Shown: positions 20,619-32,997, numbered from the stretch's first letter. The stretch: 64,000 nucleotides of DNA from Archangium primigenium (GCF_016904885.1 NZ_JADWYI010000001.1:4030001-4094000), one strand, 5' to 3'. The notes: generated from the sequence alone by a model not told the origin. Made by a program: numbers and translations.

Positions 20619-23600
20619 ATGCGGATCTCCTGCCAAAAATGCGCGGCGGCCTACGCCATCGATGACCGGGTCATCACTCCCAAGGGCGTGCGTGCGCAGT
20701 GTCCACGTTGCCGCCACCTCCAACTGGTGAAGCGCGAGGACGCGCCCGCCGCCGCTCCGGCTCCCCAGCCCGCGCCCATGCCCAAGCCCGCGGTGGCCGC
20801 CAAGCCCGCGGCGGCCGCCAGGCCCGTGCCCAAGCCGGCGCCGCTGGCGCGTCCCCTGACGCCGTCCGCCTCCTTGTCCGACGAGCTGTTCGGGGACCTG
20901 GGCGATCTCGCGCCGCCCGCCGACGCTCCGGACACCTCGGCCAGCTCCCTGCTGGATGACCTGGATCCCTCGCCCGGCGCGCCCGCGGTGTCCAAGGACG
21001 CCTTGTTCGGTGACCTCGCGGATCTCACCGGGTCCTCGCCCTCGCATCAGGCCCTCGCGGCCGACGACGACGACCGGCCGAATACCCCGGGCTACACGTT
21101 GCCCACGGGCGATCTGCTGTTCGACGACATCGTCCAGCCGCCGCCCGCCGCGCCCCCCGCACCCGTGCAGGCGGCCCGTCCGGCGCCCGCGCCGAAGCCC
21201 GCGATGGCGCCGCTCCCGGAGCCCTCGGACGACGCGCTGTTCGACTTCAACGCGCCTCCTGGCTACTCGCCTCCCGCGGCGGCGCCCGCGCCGACGCCCG
21301 CGATGGAGGCGTTCCCGGAGTCCTCGGACGACGCGCTGTTCGACTTCAACGCGCCTCCCGGCTACTCGACGCCACCGCCCGTGGCGGATCCCGAGCCGGC
21401 GTCCGCGTCCGCCGATGCGGATCCGCTCATGGACTTCTTCGGGTCGCCTCCCGCGGCGCCCGCGCCCGGTGTCGCGGCGCCCGCTCCGGCGGTGATGGCG
21501 CCTCCGCCCGCGGCGACCCCGCGCGGTTGTCGCGAGTGTGGCAAGCCCCTGGTGGACGCGTTCGATCAGGCGCTGGGCGCTTGCGAGGACTGCCGACAGC
21601 GCGCCCAGAAGCCCGTGCCCGCGCCGGTGCCGGAGAACCGCTCCGTGGAGGTCATCGACCTGCCGCCCATGGATGGGTCGTCCGCGGCGGCGCCCGCCCA
21701 GCCTTCCGGTGGTGCCCGGGCGCCGGTGCCCGCACCCGCCCTGGCGGCGGAGCCCCGGAGCGCCGCGCGCGCCGTGGCCTCGCGCGGTGGCGTGGCCGTC
21801 TCGGCCTCCAGTGGCGGTGGCAAGGGCCCGCTGGTGGCCGCCGCCGTGGTCCTGCTGCTCGTGGGTGGAGGCGCGGCCGCCTGGTTCTTCGTGCCCGAGG
21901 TCCGCGCCCTGACGGGCGGCACGTCGGAGGGTGGAGGCCGTGCGGGAGCGGGAAGCGCGGGCGCTGGCGCGTCGGCGGCGGTGCCCCCCGCGATCGAGGC
22001 CGTGCTGCCGCGCTGGCAGCTCATGTTCGTGGATGGCCAGGACGGCGACAGCGCGCAGCTCATCACGCAGGGCCAGGCCCTGCTCGCCAAGGATCAGCGC
22101 TTCGCCTACATGCAGGCGGCCGAGGCCTTCCAGCGCGCGGTGCTGTTGGATCCGCGCAGCGACGTGGCGATTGGCGGGTATGTCCAGGCGATCGCGCTGG
22201 GCACGGGCTCGTTCATGGACGAGGGGACCTTCAAGGAGGCGCTGCTGTTGATCGAGGCCGCCGAGGCCCGCTCCCAGCGGGCGCCGGATCTGCTGGTGGC
22301 GCACGCCAACCTGCTGCTCGCGCGCCCCGCCGTCGAGGGCAACCTGGAGCAGGCGCGCAAGCTCGCGGAGGAAGTGCTCGCCAACGGCACCGCCACGGCG
22401 GCCCCGAAGGCCGAGGCCAACCTCGTGCTCGGCCGCACCTTCCTGGGCTCCTCGCGCGAGCTGGCCACGCAGCACTTCGAGTCCGCGCTCGCCATCGCGC
22501 CGGATCTCCAGCGCGTGCACTACTACCGTGCCCTGGTGGACGAGACCGCGGGCGACTACTCGCTGGCGATCGGCCGGTTGCAGAAGCGGCTCGAGCAGGA
22601 CCCCGACCACTGGGAGACGCGCAGCACCCTGGCGCGCATCTACATGGAAGTGGGCGAGGTGGCACAGGCCCGGCAGTTGTTCGAGACGCGGCTGCGCAGC
22701 GTGCCCGGCGAGCTCCAGCCGCAGCTCGCGCTCGCGGTGATGCGCTACCAGGTGGAGGGTGGGGTGCCCGCGGCGCTCACGTCCCTCCGCGGCCTGCTGC
22801 GCAACCGGGACAAGTATGACGAGCGCGACGTGGCGGAGCTGCTGCTGCACCTGTCGGCCGTCGAGCGGCTGTCCAACAACATGGAGGCCTCGGCCAAGGC
22901 GGGTCGTGAGGCCCTGCAGTTGGTGAAGAACAACCCCGCGGTGCGCCTGCAGCTGTTCCTGGTGGCGCTGGCGCGCAAGGACGCCGCCGAGGCCACCACC
23001 CACCTGGCCGCGATCAAGGGCCACCTGGGGGATGCCTCGCTCGAGAAGATGTTCGAGGGGCGCCTGCTGCTGCTCGATCGCAAGCCCGCCGACGCGATCA
23101 CGCTCTTCACGGACGCCCACCGGTTGGATCCGCGCCGCACGGACGCGCTGTTGCTGGCCGGCATCGCCGCCGCCCAGGACGGACGTCGGGACGAGGCCCT
23201 GCGCTACTTCTCCCAGGCCATCCAGGCGGACCCCCTGCGGCTCACCCCCCGGCCCGTGGTCACCCCGTTCTTCCTGCGCACCCCCGAGCTGCTCGTGGGG
23301 CTCGAGGGCTCCATCGCGGCGACCTCGCGGGGCGAGGACGATCTGCTCATGCACCTGTACGAGGGCCTGCTGCGCTTCCACCTGGGGGATGGCGTCAACG
23401 CGGAGAAGATGTTCAAGAAGGTGGCCGATGTGGATGCCGCGCACGCGCCGTCGCTCGCCCTGCGCACGCTGCTGGCGCTGGGCCGCAAGGACATGAAGTC
23501 GGCCCAGGCCCACGCCGCACGCGCGGTGGAGGGGGGCCGCCAGGTGGCCATCGCCCATCTCGCCCAGGGGCTCGTGCTCATCGAGCAGAAGCAGGTGGAA

Positions 23601-23792
23601 CCCGCCAAGCGCGCCCTGCGCGACGCGCTCCAGCTCTCGCCGCGCCTGTACTCGGCCCAGGTGAAGCTGGACGAGCTGGAGGCGTCCAGCAACCCCGGGC
23701 CCGTCAAGGAGCGGCTCGTGCGGTTGTTGGGCCTGGATCCCTCGTACCTGCCCGCCAAGCGCGTCCTCTACCAGCTCGAAAAACGAGGTTGA
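20619..23792 (+). CDS. MJ0042-type zinc-ribbon, single-pass membrane, TPR protein
   Basis: 1057 residues. N-terminal zinc ribbon with C5-x2-C8 and C28-x2-C31; a long Ala/Pro linker holding six short acidic LF motifs (such as [15 protein letters not shown], twice); a second ribbon (RECGKPL, CEDCRQ) near residue 305-325; one membrane segment at about 404-424; then about 600 residues of TPR-like helical repeats. The ribbons would be cytoplasmic and the TPR part periplasmic. This layout recalls myxobacterial motility and envelope scaffolds, but I cannot assign it to one. It starts 3 bases after purH and ends 1 base before purD. Confidence 0.82.
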   Translation: MRISCQKCAAAYAIDDRVITPKGVRAQCPRCRHLQLVKREDAPAAAPAPQPAPMPKPAVAAKPAAAARPVPKPAPLARPLTPSASLSDELFGDLGDLAPPADAPDTSASSLLDDLDPSPGAPAVSKDALFGDLADLTGSSPSHQALAADDDDRPNTPGYTLPTGDLLFDDIVQPPPAAPPAPVQAARPAPAPKPAMAPLPEPSDDALFDFNAPPGYSPPAAAPAPTPAMEAFPESSDDALFDFNAPPGYSTPPPVADPEPASASADADPLMDFFGSPPAAPAPGVAAPAPAVMAPPPAATPRGCRECGKPLVDAFDQALGACEDCRQRAQKPVPAPVPENRSVEVIDLPPMDGSSAAAPAQPSGGARAPVPAPALAAEPRSAARAVASRGGVAVSASSGGGKGPLVAAAVVLLLVGGGAAAWFFVPEVRALTGGTSEGGGRAGAGSAGAGASAAVPPAIEAVLPRWQLMFVDGQDGDSAQLITQGQALLAKDQRFAYMQAAEAFQRAVLLDPRSDVAIGGYVQAIALGTGSFMDEGTFKEALLLIEAAEARSQRAPDLLVAHANLLLARPAVEGNLEQARKLAEEVLANGTATAAPKAEANLVLGRTFLGSSRELATQHFESALAIAPDLQRVHYYRALVDETAGDYSLAIGRLQKRLEQDPDHWETRSTLARIYMEVGEVAQARQLFETRLRSVPGELQPQLALAVMRYQVEGGVPAALTSLRGLLRNRDKYDERDVAELLLHLSAVERLSNNMEASAKAGREALQLVKNNPAVRLQLFLVALARKDAAEATTHLAAIKGHLGDASLEKMFEGRLLLLDRKPADAITLFTDAHRLDPRRTDALLLAGIAAAQDGRRDEALRYFSQAIQADPLRLTPRPVVTPFFLRTPELLVGLEGSIAATSRGEDDLLMHLYEGLLRFHLGDGVNAEKMFKKVADVDAAHAPSLALRTLLALGRKDMKSAQAHAARAVEGGRQVAIAHLAQGLVLIEQKQVEPAKRALRDALQLSPRLYSAQVKLDELEASSNPGPVKERLVRLLGLDPSYLPAKRVLYQLEKRG
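21197..21368 (+). repeat. Tandem in-frame 99-base repeat within the zinc-ribbon/TPR gene
   Basis: Bases 21197-21269 and 21296-21368 are nearly identical, giving a 33-residue period in the Pro-rich linker. Each unit encodes the motif [15 protein letters not shown]. The high DNA identity suggests a recent duplication. Confidence 0.85.
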
Positions 23793-23793
23793 C

Positions 23794-25062
23794 GTGAAGG
23801 TTCTTCTCCTCGGCTCCGGCGCCCGCGAGCACGCGCTCGCGTGGAAGCTGGCCCAGAGTCCCCGGCTCACCCGGCTGCTCCTGGGGCCGGGCAACGTGGG
23901 CAGCGCGCGGCTGGGCACGCCCGTGGCGCTCGACGCGGAGTCCCCCGACGCGGTGGTGGCGCTCGCCCGGCGCGAGGCGGTGGACCTGGTGGTGGTGGGC
24001 CCGGAGGCGCCCCTGGTGGCGGGGGTGGCGGACGCGCTCGGCCAGGCGGGCATCGCCTGCTTCGGGCCGGTGGCGGCCGCCGCGCGCATCGAGGGCTCCA
24101 AGGCCTTCGCCAAGGAGATCATGATCGCCGCGGGGGTGCCCACCGCGGGCTACCGCGTCTTCACCGACCTCGGCGAGGCCGAGGCCCACGCCGTGGCCGA
24201 GGGCCGCATCGTCGTCAAGGCGGACGGGCTCGCCGCGGGCAAGGGCGTCATCGTGGCGCATGACGCCGAGGCCGCGCGGCAGGCCGTGCGCGCGGTGGGC
24301 GCCATGGGCGGCGCGGGCCAGCGGCTGGTGCTCGAGGAGCTGCTGGAGGGCGAGGAGGTGTCCGTCATCGCCCTGTGTGACGGCGAGCGCTACGTGCTCC
24401 TGCCGCCCGCGCAGGATCACAAGCGGGTGGGGGAGGGGGACACGGGCCCCAACACCGGAGGCATGGGCGCGTACGCGCCGGCGCCGTTCCTGTCCCCCGC
24501 CGAGCTCGCCCAGGTGGGCGAGTCCGTCATCGCGCCGACCCTCCGGGTCCTGCGCGAGCGGGGCACGCCCTTCCGGGGCGCCCTGTATGCCGGGCTGATG
24601 CTGACGCCGAGCGGGCCCAAGGTGCTCGAGTTCAACGCGCGCTTCGGTGACCCTGAGACGCAGGTGTTGATGATGCAGCTGGCCGAGGACGTGCTGCCGC
24701 TGCTGGACGCGTGCGCGCGGGGCACGCTGGAGTCGCGGGCGCTGGCGGTGCACCCGGGGGCCTCGGTGGGCGTGGTGCTCGCGGCCGGGGGCTACCCCGA
24801 GGCGCCGCGCAAGGGCGCGCGCATCGAGGGCGTGGACGCGGTGTCCGAGGCGTGCCCGGTGTTCGTGGCGGGCGTGGCGGAGCGCGAGGGCGCCTGGGTG
24901 ACGTCGGGCGGCCGGGTGCTCACCGTGTGCGCGCGGGGCGCGGGGCTCGCCGAGGCCCGCTCCCAGGCCTACGCCGCCCTGGCGTCCATCCGCTTCGAGG
25001 GCATGCATTTCCGCCGGGACATCGGCGCCAAGGGTCTGCGGGCGCCCCCCTCGACGCCGTGA
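23794..25062 (+). CDS. purD: Phosphoribosylamine-glycine ligase (GAR synthetase)
   Basis: 422-residue ATP-grasp enzyme of purine synthesis that joins phosphoribosylamine and glycine. Family marks are present: [17 protein letters not shown] start, [46 protein letters not shown] and [15 protein letters not shown] start 1 base after the preceding stop. Its TGA overlaps the GTG of lptF (GTGA), so translation of the LPS transporter permease is coupled to purD. Confidence 0.97.
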   Translation: MKVLLLGSGAREHALAWKLAQSPRLTRLLLGPGNVGSARLGTPVALDAESPDAVVALARREAVDLVVVGPEAPLVAGVADALGQAGIACFGPVAAAARIEGSKAFAKEIMIAAGVPTAGYRVFTDLGEAEAHAVAEGRIVVKADGLAAGKGVIVAHDAEAARQAVRAVGAMGGAGQRLVLEELLEGEEVSVIALCDGERYVLLPPAQDHKRVGEGDTGPNTGGMGAYAPAPFLSPAELAQVGESVIAPTLRVLRERGTPFRGALYAGLMLTPSGPKVLEFNARFGDPETQVLMMQLAEDVLPLLDACARGTLESRALAVHPGASVGVVLAAGGYPEAPRKGARIEGVDAVSEACPVFVAGVAEREGAWVTSGGRVLTVCARGAGLAEARSQAYAALASIRFEGMHFRRDIGAKGLRAPPSTP

Positions 25063-26171
25063 AGCTGCTCTCGCGCTACCTGCTGAAGGAACTGGTCATC
25101 CCGCTCGTGGTGTGGGTGGTGTTCCTGTTCCTCTTGCTCTTCGTCATGCAGTTCCTGCGCGGCACGGACGTGCTGCTCGGCTCGGCGGTGACGCTGCTCG
25201 ACATGGGCCGCATCCTCGTCTACCTCGCGCCCCACTTCCTGATGATGGCGCTGCCCATCGCCTTCCTGCTGGCCATCCTGCTGGGCCTCGGCCGGCTCGC
25301 GGAGGACCGGGAGCTCACCGCCCTGCAGTCGCTGGGCATCGGGCCGGGGCGGCTGCTCGCCGGGCCCCTGTTCGTCGGCGTCATGCTCTCCGCGCTGATG
25401 CTGCTGCTCACCTCCACCGCCGAGCCCTGGGGCCTCACCCGCGTGAAGGAGTTCGTGGCGGAGATCATCAAGAAGAACGTCGTGGGCGACGTGAAGCCCG
25501 GCGTCTTCTACGAGGACCTGTCCCACCTCACGCTCTACGCCGAGCGCGTGGAGGGCGCGGACCGGCGCTGGACCCACGTGCTGCTCAACGACGACAGGGA
25601 TCCCGCCGCGCCGCTGCTGATGCTCGCGCAGGCGGGCCGGGTGAACACCAACACCTCCGGGCAGGTGCTCACCCTGGTGCTCCAGGACGGCGAGGCCCAC
25701 CGCTCCAACCGGGGCTCCTCCAACTACTCGGTGGTGAGCTTCGCGGAGGCGGAGATCGCCGTGGGCGTGGAGGGCTCGCTGGGCCGGCGCAACCGCTTCC
25801 GCTCGCCCAAGGAGGAGCTGACCCCGGACGAGCTGCTCCAGGCCGCGCGGGAGGCCGAGCGCACCGGAGGCGATGCCCGCGCGTTCCTCATGGCGCTGCA
25901 CAACCGGCTGGGCAATGCCCTGGCGCCCATCTCCTTCGCGCTCCTGGGCACGCCGCTGGCCATCGGTCGCCGCCAGGGGGGCCGGGCCTGGGGCTACCTG
26001 CTCACGCTGGGCGGCTACGTGCTCTTCTACCTGCTCATGCGGCTGTTCGAGCAGATGGGCCAGCAGGGGCGGATGCCGGTGGCGCTCGCGGGACAGCTCG
26101 CCAACCTCATCTTCTGCGCGGCGGGCCTCGTGGCCATGTACCGCGTCAACCGCTCGGGGACGGTGCGGTGA
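25059..26171 (+). CDS. lptF: LPS export ABC transporter permease LptF
   Basis: 370 residues of the YjgP/YjgQ family: three N-terminal membrane segments, a large periplasmic beta-jellyroll (about 130-265) and three C-terminal membrane segments. With LptG and the ATPase LptB it extracts lipopolysaccharide from the inner membrane and passes it to LptC/LptA. LptF rather than LptG is assigned from gene order and weak similarity, so the two names could be swapped. The GTG overlaps the purD stop, and its own TGA overlaps the lptG start. lptB, lptA and lptC are not nearby. Confidence 0.85.
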   Translation: MKLLSRYLLKELVIPLVVWVVFLFLLLFVMQFLRGTDVLLGSAVTLLDMGRILVYLAPHFLMMALPIAFLLAILLGLGRLAEDRELTALQSLGIGPGRLLAGPLFVGVMLSALMLLLTSTAEPWGLTRVKEFVAEIIKKNVVGDVKPGVFYEDLSHLTLYAERVEGADRRWTHVLLNDDRDPAAPLLMLAQAGRVNTNTSGQVLTLVLQDGEAHRSNRGSSNYSVVSFAEAEIAVGVEGSLGRRNRFRSPKEELTPDELLQAAREAERTGGDARAFLMALHNRLGNALAPISFALLGTPLAIGRRQGGRAWGYLLTLGGYVLFYLLMRLFEQMGQQGRMPVALAGQLANLIFCAAGLVAMYRVNRSGTVR

Positions 26172-27268
26172 GCCCCACCCTCTTTCGCTACGTGGCGCGC
26201 ACCTATCTGCTCTTCGCGCTGGGCATCCTCTCCGCGCTCGTGGCCGTCTTCCTCGTCGTGGACTTCGTGGACCGCGCGCGCAGCTACACCGGCGAGGGCT
26301 GGGTGTGGAACGTGCTCGTGCTCTACGCCAACAAGGCGCTGCTCGCCGTGCAGCAACTCGGGCCGGCGGCGCTGCTGCTCGCGGCGGGGGCCTCGGTGTC
26401 CTCCTTGCGCAAGCGCGGCGAGGTGACGGCGATCCGGTCGCTCGCCTTCGGTCCCCAGGCGCTCTACCTGCCCGTGGCGGCGTGCGTGGCGGTGGCGTGC
26501 GTGGGGCTCGTCGCCTTCGACGAGTGGGTGGTGGTCCAGGCCAGCCGCACCGTGGAGGAGATCACCACCCAGCGCTTCAACCGCTGGGGGGACTGGGGCC
26601 TCTACAACAACCCCAAGCAGTGGTTCCGGCGCGGCGATCAGATCTTCTACCTGCGCGGGGGCAGCGCCGAGGACGGCTTCGAGAACGTGGCCATCCTCAC
26701 CGTGACGCCGGAGTTCCGGCTGGCGCGGCGCCTGGACGCGCGGGCCATGCGGCACGTGGAGGGCACCCGCTGGCGGCTGGAGGGCGTGGTGGACCGGACC
26801 TTCACGCCGGACGGCCAGTCGCGCGTGAGCGAGCGCGACGCGGGCGAGTACGAGCTGGGCGTGGAGGCCAAGACGTTCCGCATCCGCCCCGGCCGCCCCG
26901 AGCAGATGCGCCTGTACGTGCTGCGCGAGCAGATCCGCGCGCGCCTGGAGGTGGGCCTGGACAGCCGCCAGTTCTCGCTCGCGTTGCATAATCGATTCGC
27001 CTACCCGCTGGCGGGCTTTCCCGCGGCGCTGCTGGCGGTGGGGCTCGCCCTGCGGCCGAGCCGCAAGGGGCACCTCACGGTGGCCATCGTCGAGGGCCTG
27101 CTCGTGTGCGTGGCGATGTGGAGCCTCATGGTGGTGGCGCGCACCCTGGCCCTCTCCGAGCGGCTGTCTCCCGCGCTCGCCGCCTGGATGCCCACGCTCC
27201 TGCTGGTCGTGGCGGCCGGGCTCCTGTGGCTGCGCGGCGAGGGCCGGTTGGGCCGCGGCGGGGCTTGA
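26168..27268 (+). CDS. lptG: LPS export ABC transporter permease LptG
   Basis: 366 residues, same fold as the preceding gene: opening FRYVARTYLLFALGILSALVAVFLVVD, periplasmic domain (about 130-270) and three C-terminal membrane segments. Partner of LptF in the LptB2FG transporter. GTG start overlaps the lptF stop by 4 bases, expected for equimolar subunits. Last gene of the purH-purD-lptFG run; the next kinase begins 78 bases later. Confidence 0.85.
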   Translation: MSPTLFRYVARTYLLFALGILSALVAVFLVVDFVDRARSYTGEGWVWNVLVLYANKALLAVQQLGPAALLLAAGASVSSLRKRGEVTAIRSLAFGPQALYLPVAACVAVACVGLVAFDEWVVVQASRTVEEITTQRFNRWGDWGLYNNPKQWFRRGDQIFYLRGGSAEDGFENVAILTVTPEFRLARRLDARAMRHVEGTRWRLEGVVDRTFTPDGQSRVSERDAGEYELGVEAKTFRIRPGRPEQMRLYVLREQIRARLEVGLDSRQFSLALHNRFAYPLAGFPAALLAVGLALRPSRKGHLTVAIVEGLLVCVAMWSLMVVARTLALSERLSPALAAWMPTLLLVVAAGLLWLRGEGRLGRGGA

Positions 27269-27346
27269 ACGCGTCGCGTCTGGCGGAAGCGGGCGGAAGC
27301 GGGCTAAGTCTCTCGTCCGGGCCGCGGGAAGTGCCCTCGTTCATCC

Positions 27347-29146
<1,800 letters not shown>

Positions 29147-29201
29147 TGCTCAGTCGCGTCAGCCGGTCCTCGTACCCTGACGCCCCCAACAGGAGACAGA
29201 C

Positions 29202-30761
29202 GTGAGAGGCATTCTGGCGACGTGTGCCGTGATCGCGGTGTTGAAGGCGGGTTCCGCCCTGGCCGCCGCCCCGGTGGGCGCGGGCAAGGTCTTCACCGGC
29301 TCGGACGGCGAGCAGGTGGCGGTCATCCCGCTCACCCCCGAGGACGAGAAGAAGGCCATCCTCCTGGTGCAGGGCACCGACACGGAGCTGGATGGCAAGG
29401 TCCTTCCCCATGACATCGAGAAGAACGGCGAGGACACGCGCTATGTCACCCAGTGGCATGGCCGCCGCTACGCGACGCTCTACCTGAGCGTGTCCGGCGG
29501 AGGCTCGCGCCGCAAGTACTACCTCCACATCCCGGGACGCCGCGACAGCACCTCGGTCTCCTTCGATGACAAGCGCAGCCAGGGCCTCAAGCCGGAGGAC
29601 GTCTACGCGACGTACCAGAAGCAGAAGTCCAGCGGCTCGACCGCCAAGTGGATGGCCTTCGATCGCAAGGCGGAGCAGGAGCTGATCGACAAGGGTCTGG
29701 CCTCCAGCGTGGCGAGCATGAACGAGGCCTGTGGCTCGCAGTCGGCGGTCAAGGTGGACTGGGCAACCGTCACCGACGAGCACATCAAGGAGCGCAGCAT
29801 GTCCGGCTACTGTGGCGTGCCGCTCGACTCGCTGCGCCGGCTGTGCGGACAGTCCGCCGAGGCCAAGAAGATCGTCCAGGCGAAGGCGAAGGAAGTCGTG
29901 TGCCGGGTGGGCGGTGCGCTGGCGCTAGAGCAGGCGCCGGGCCGCCTGACGTGGACGACCGCCCTGGAGGCCTCCAACCAGGAGGACTTCGCCACGAAGT
30001 ACTTCACGGAGAACCTGGAGACCACGCGCGGCAATGGCGAGAAGCTCGCCACGCGCATGGAGTTGGAGAAGCTGCGCGTGTGCACGGACGGCCAGGGGCA
30101 CTACGTGGTGGTGCGGCCCCACGAGAACCAGTCCGTGCAGCTCGACTACGGCGATGGCAAGCGCTTCGTCAAGGTCGCCCCGCCGCCCTGGGTCATCTCC
30201 GGCTACCACTTCCTCGAGCCGCGCTTCTACAACAAGACCATGAACCACGCCTTCCGGGGGCTCGACATGGGTCTGTACTCGGAGGTGGAGATCAACGACG
30301 AGAAGAACACCTGCGCGGTGCGCTGCGGCGAGCGCTCCATCCCGTTCAAGCGCGTGGAGGCGGACGAGGCGGAGAAGCTCGTCGCCGCGGCCACCTTCGA
30401 GCCCAACCCGCAGAAGTACGTGCCCTACGCGCTGCTGCGCGATCAGTCCGGCCGCTACTACCTGGTGGAGAAGGGCTTCCTGCCCGAGGACCGCAGCTTC
30501 CGCGTCTCCATCGGCCCCAAGGGCGACCTCAAGCCGCAGCAGATGAAGGACGTCGTCTCCGACTCCAAGGGTGAAATCTTCTCCACCAAGCGGGGAGATC
30601 TGCGGCTGCTCGTGGACCGCGAGGCCCCGTCGTCGTGGATCGAGAAGAAGAAGAAGGTGGAGCTGCGCGCGGTTCCCATCGAGGAGAACCTGCCGCTCAT
30701 CTACAACGAGCTGGGCGTCTACACCGGGGCCCGCCTGGGCACCCCCTGCGACGACCAGTAG
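29202..30761 (+). CDS. Exported protein of unknown function
   Basis: 519 residues with a signal peptide ending at GSALAAAP. No recognised domain. The mature part is mixed alpha/beta with several Cys (EACGSQ, GYCGVP, RLCGQ, VVCRVG, NTCAVRCGE), suggesting disulphides, and Tyr-rich strands near residues 320-460. The GTG start has AGGAG 6 bases upstream. Its position behind a trans-envelope kinase suggests a periplasmic or cell-surface role, but nothing more can be said. Confidence 0.7.
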   Translation: MRGILATCAVIAVLKAGSALAAAPVGAGKVFTGSDGEQVAVIPLTPEDEKKAILLVQGTDTELDGKVLPHDIEKNGEDTRYVTQWHGRRYATLYLSVSGGGSRRKYYLHIPGRRDSTSVSFDDKRSQGLKPEDVYATYQKQKSSGSTAKWMAFDRKAEQELIDKGLASSVASMNEACGSQSAVKVDWATVTDEHIKERSMSGYCGVPLDSLRRLCGQSAEAKKIVQAKAKEVVCRVGGALALEQAPGRLTWTTALEASNQEDFATKYFTENLETTRGNGEKLATRMELEKLRVCTDGQGHYVVVRPHENQSVQLDYGDGKRFVKVAPPPWVISGYHFLEPRFYNKTMNHAFRGLDMGLYSEVEINDEKNTCAVRCGERSIPFKRVEADEAEKLVAAATFEPNPQKYVPYALLRDQSGRYYLVEKGFLPEDRSFRVSIGPKGDLKPQQMKDVVSDSKGEIFSTKRGDLRLLVDREAPSSWIEKKKKVELRAVPIEENLPLIYNELGVYTGARLGTPCDDQ

Positions 30762-30827
30762 ACGAGGGCCTCGCCTGCCCGCCTGTTCAGGGGTAGCGCG
30801 AGTCCCGGTAGGGTGCGCTCCTCTGCC

Positions 30828-31913
30828 ATGAGCGCATCACGCGTCGAAGAGTTGCGCGCGGACGTCCGCGCCCGCGCCAGGAACCTGCCCGGGGTGTACC
30901 GCATGAGCGGGCCCTCGGGCGAGGTGCTGTACGTGGGCAAGTCGGTGCGGGTGCGCACCCGGCTGCTCTCCTATTTCCGGGCGCCCCGGGGCGAGAAGGG
31001 CGCGGAGATCATCGGCCACGCCCACGCGCTGGAGTGGGAGTACACCCCGAGCGAGTTCGCCGCCCTGCTGCTGGAGTTCCGCTCCATCAAGCGCTGGCGG
31101 CCGCCCTTCAATGTCGAGCACAAGCGCGACAACCTCCTGTGCTTCCTCAAGCTCACGCGAGAGCCCGTGCCCCGGCTGCTCGTGGCGAGCCAGGTGCTCA
31201 ACGACGGGGCGGAGTACTTCGGGCCCGTGCGGGGCCGGCGCCGCGCCTCCGAGGCGGTGCGCGCGGTGTGTGACGTGCTGGAGCTGCGCGACTGCGCCTC
31301 GGACACGCCCATGCGGCTGGCGGATCAGATCGAGCTGTTCCGCGCGCAGGAGGATCCCCGGTGCATGCGCGGGCAGATGGGCCGGTGCCTCTCGCCGTGC
31401 GCGGGCGGGTGCACGCGCACCGAGTACCAGGCCCGCGTCTCGCTCGCGCGCGACTTCCTCAACGGCCTGACGGACAAGCCGCTCGTGCTCCTGCGCGAGC
31501 GCATGGCGCTGGCGTCCCAGCGACTCCAGTTCGAGCACGCCGCGGAGCTGCGCGACCGCTCGGAGTCCCTTCAGCGGGTGCGCGACGCGCTCCTGCTGGT
31601 GGGCCAGTTCGTCGAGCGGCTGTCCTTCGTCTACACCGTGCCGGGAGAGGAAGGGGAGGACCGCGTGTACCTCATCCGCCGGGGCAGCGTGCGCGCGGAG
31701 TTCACGGCCCCCACGACGCTCGAGGAGCGCCTGGCCGTGGAGGCCAAGGCGCGGGACGTCTTCGAGAAGCCGGAGCCGCGGACGATCGGCCTGCGTGCCC
31801 ACGAGGCCCAGGAGGTGCTGCTCGTGGCGAAGTGGTTCCGGCTGCACCCCGAGGAACTGGAGCGCACGGTGCCCGTGGCCCTGGGGGAGCCCGAGGTCCT
31901 CGCCGCGTCGTGA
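30828..31913 (+). CDS. Short UvrC-like GIY-YIG nuclease
   Basis: 361 residues. GIY-YIG domain at the start (GVYRMSGPSGEVLYVGKS, then LLLEFRSIKRWRPPFNV with the catalytic Glu), a Cys cluster (DPRCMRGQMGRCLSPCAGGC), and a UVR motif (QFEHAAELRDRSESLQ) that in UvrC binds UvrB. The RNase H-like second nuclease and the helix-hairpin-helix domains of full UvrC (about 600 residues) are absent, and the C-terminal part resembles that of UvrC-like/epsilon fusion proteins. It could make single, 3' repair incisions like Cho; that is inference. ATG 30828 chosen. Confidence 0.85.
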   Translation: MSASRVEELRADVRARARNLPGVYRMSGPSGEVLYVGKSVRVRTRLLSYFRAPRGEKGAEIIGHAHALEWEYTPSEFAALLLEFRSIKRWRPPFNVEHKRDNLLCFLKLTREPVPRLLVASQVLNDGAEYFGPVRGRRRASEAVRAVCDVLELRDCASDTPMRLADQIELFRAQEDPRCMRGQMGRCLSPCAGGCTRTEYQARVSLARDFLNGLTDKPLVLLRERMALASQRLQFEHAAELRDRSESLQRVRDALLLVGQFVERLSFVYTVPGEEGEDRVYLIRRGSVRAEFTAPTTLEERLAVEAKARDVFEKPEPRTIGLRAHEAQEVLLVAKWFRLHPEELERTVPVALGEPEVLAAS

Positions 31914-31917
31914 GGCC

Positions 31918-32997
31918 TCAGCGCGCGTCCAGCGCCCGGCGGTAGGTGGCCAGGGTGCGGCGGGCGCAGTCGTCCCAGGTGAAGAGGCTCGCGCGCTCGC
32001 GGCCCTTCTGTCCGAGGCTCCGGCGCAGGCCGTCGTCGCGCACCAGCCGCTGGGCCGCGTCCTTCCAGGCGGCCGGATCCTCGGGTGGCACGAGCAGCGC
32101 GGCCTCGCCCACCACCTCGGGCAGGGCCGTGGCGCGCGCGGCCACCACCGGGGTGCCACACGCCATGGCCTCCAGCGCGGGCAGCCCGAAGCCCTCGTAG
32201 CGCGAGGGCAAGAGCAGGGCCGTGGCGGCGCCGTAGAGCCGGGGCATGTCGTCCTCGGGCATGTCGGTGAGCTCGCGCGTGCCCTCGGGGAAGCCCAGCT
32301 CCCAGGCGGCGCGCTCGCCCGCGAGCAGCACCAGGGGCTCGGGCAGGCTCTCCGCCACGTCCGCGAGCAGGCCCAGGTTCTTGAAGGGCTTGGTGTTGCC
32401 CACCGCGAGCAGGTAGCGCGGCGGCAGCCGGTGGCGCTCGCGGAAGTCCTTGAGCTCGGAGGCCGTCTGCGGCTGGTAGCGCGCGTCCACGCCGTTGGGG
32501 ATGACCTGGAGGCGGTAGGGCGACAGGCCCAGCTCGCGCGCCAGCTCGTCCCGCGAGAAGTCCGACACGGTGATGAGCGCCCGGGCCGTCTTCGCGCGCG
32601 GGCCCACGATGAGCCGGTAGTAGACGCGGTGGCTCGCGCCGTACTCCTCGGCGAGCACCAGGTGGTTGGCGTCGTGCAGCGTGGCGACGAGGCGCCCCGG
32701 CCACAGCGCGGGCACGGAGAAGGACGTGGCGTGGAAGAGGTCCGGCGCGAGCCGCACGAGCGACGCGGTGAGCGCGGGCTGCTCCAGCGGCGACAGGAAG
32801 CCCGCCCGGCAGGCGTGCAGGGGGATGCGCGGGGTGAGCGCGCCCAGGCCCGCGGGCAGGCCCTCGGGACCGATGAGCCCGGAGAAGCGCAGGTCCGGCG
32901 CGAGCGCGGGCAGCCGACACGCCAGTTCCAGCGCGTACCGGGCGATGCCGTGCAGCCGGCCCCGCACCATGCGCAAGTCGATGAGGACGTTCGCCAC
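31918..32997 (-). CDS. GT4-family glycosyltransferase
   Basis: 359 residues of the two-Rossmann GT-B fold. N-terminal strand NVLIDLRMVRGRLHGIARYALEL; nucleotide-sugar half with VIPNGVD, LLAVGNTKPFKN, and the EX7E-type region SRYEGFGLPALEAMACGTPVV. It should move a sugar from a nucleotide donor to a lipid-linked or polysaccharide acceptor; specificity is unknown. The GTG at 32997 keeps the first strand whole; ATG 32970 would cut it. Convergent with the UvrC-like gene and divergent, by 51 bases, from another glycosyltransferase. Confidence 0.87.
   Translation of the reverse strand: MANVLIDLRMVRGRLHGIARYALELACRLPALAPDLRFSGLIGPEGLPAGLGALTPRIPLHACRAGFLSPLEQPALTASLVRLAPDLFHATSFSVPALWPGRLVATLHDANHLVLAEEYGASHRVYYRLIVGPRAKTARALITVSDFSRDELARELGLSPYRLQVIPNGVDARYQPQTASELKDFRERHRLPPRYLLAVGNTKPFKNLGLLADVAESLPEPLVLLAGERAAWELGFPEGTRELTDMPEDDMPRLYGAATALLLPSRYEGFGLPALEAMACGTPVVAARATALPEVVGEAALLVPPEDPAAWKDAAQRLVRDDGLRRSLGQKGRERASLFTWDDCARRTLATYRRALDAR

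Noticed and set aside
24711-25058. Longer N-terminus for LptF
   Set aside because: The extension overlaps purD out of frame and is Gly/Arg-rich; the first membrane segment begins right after GTG 25059.
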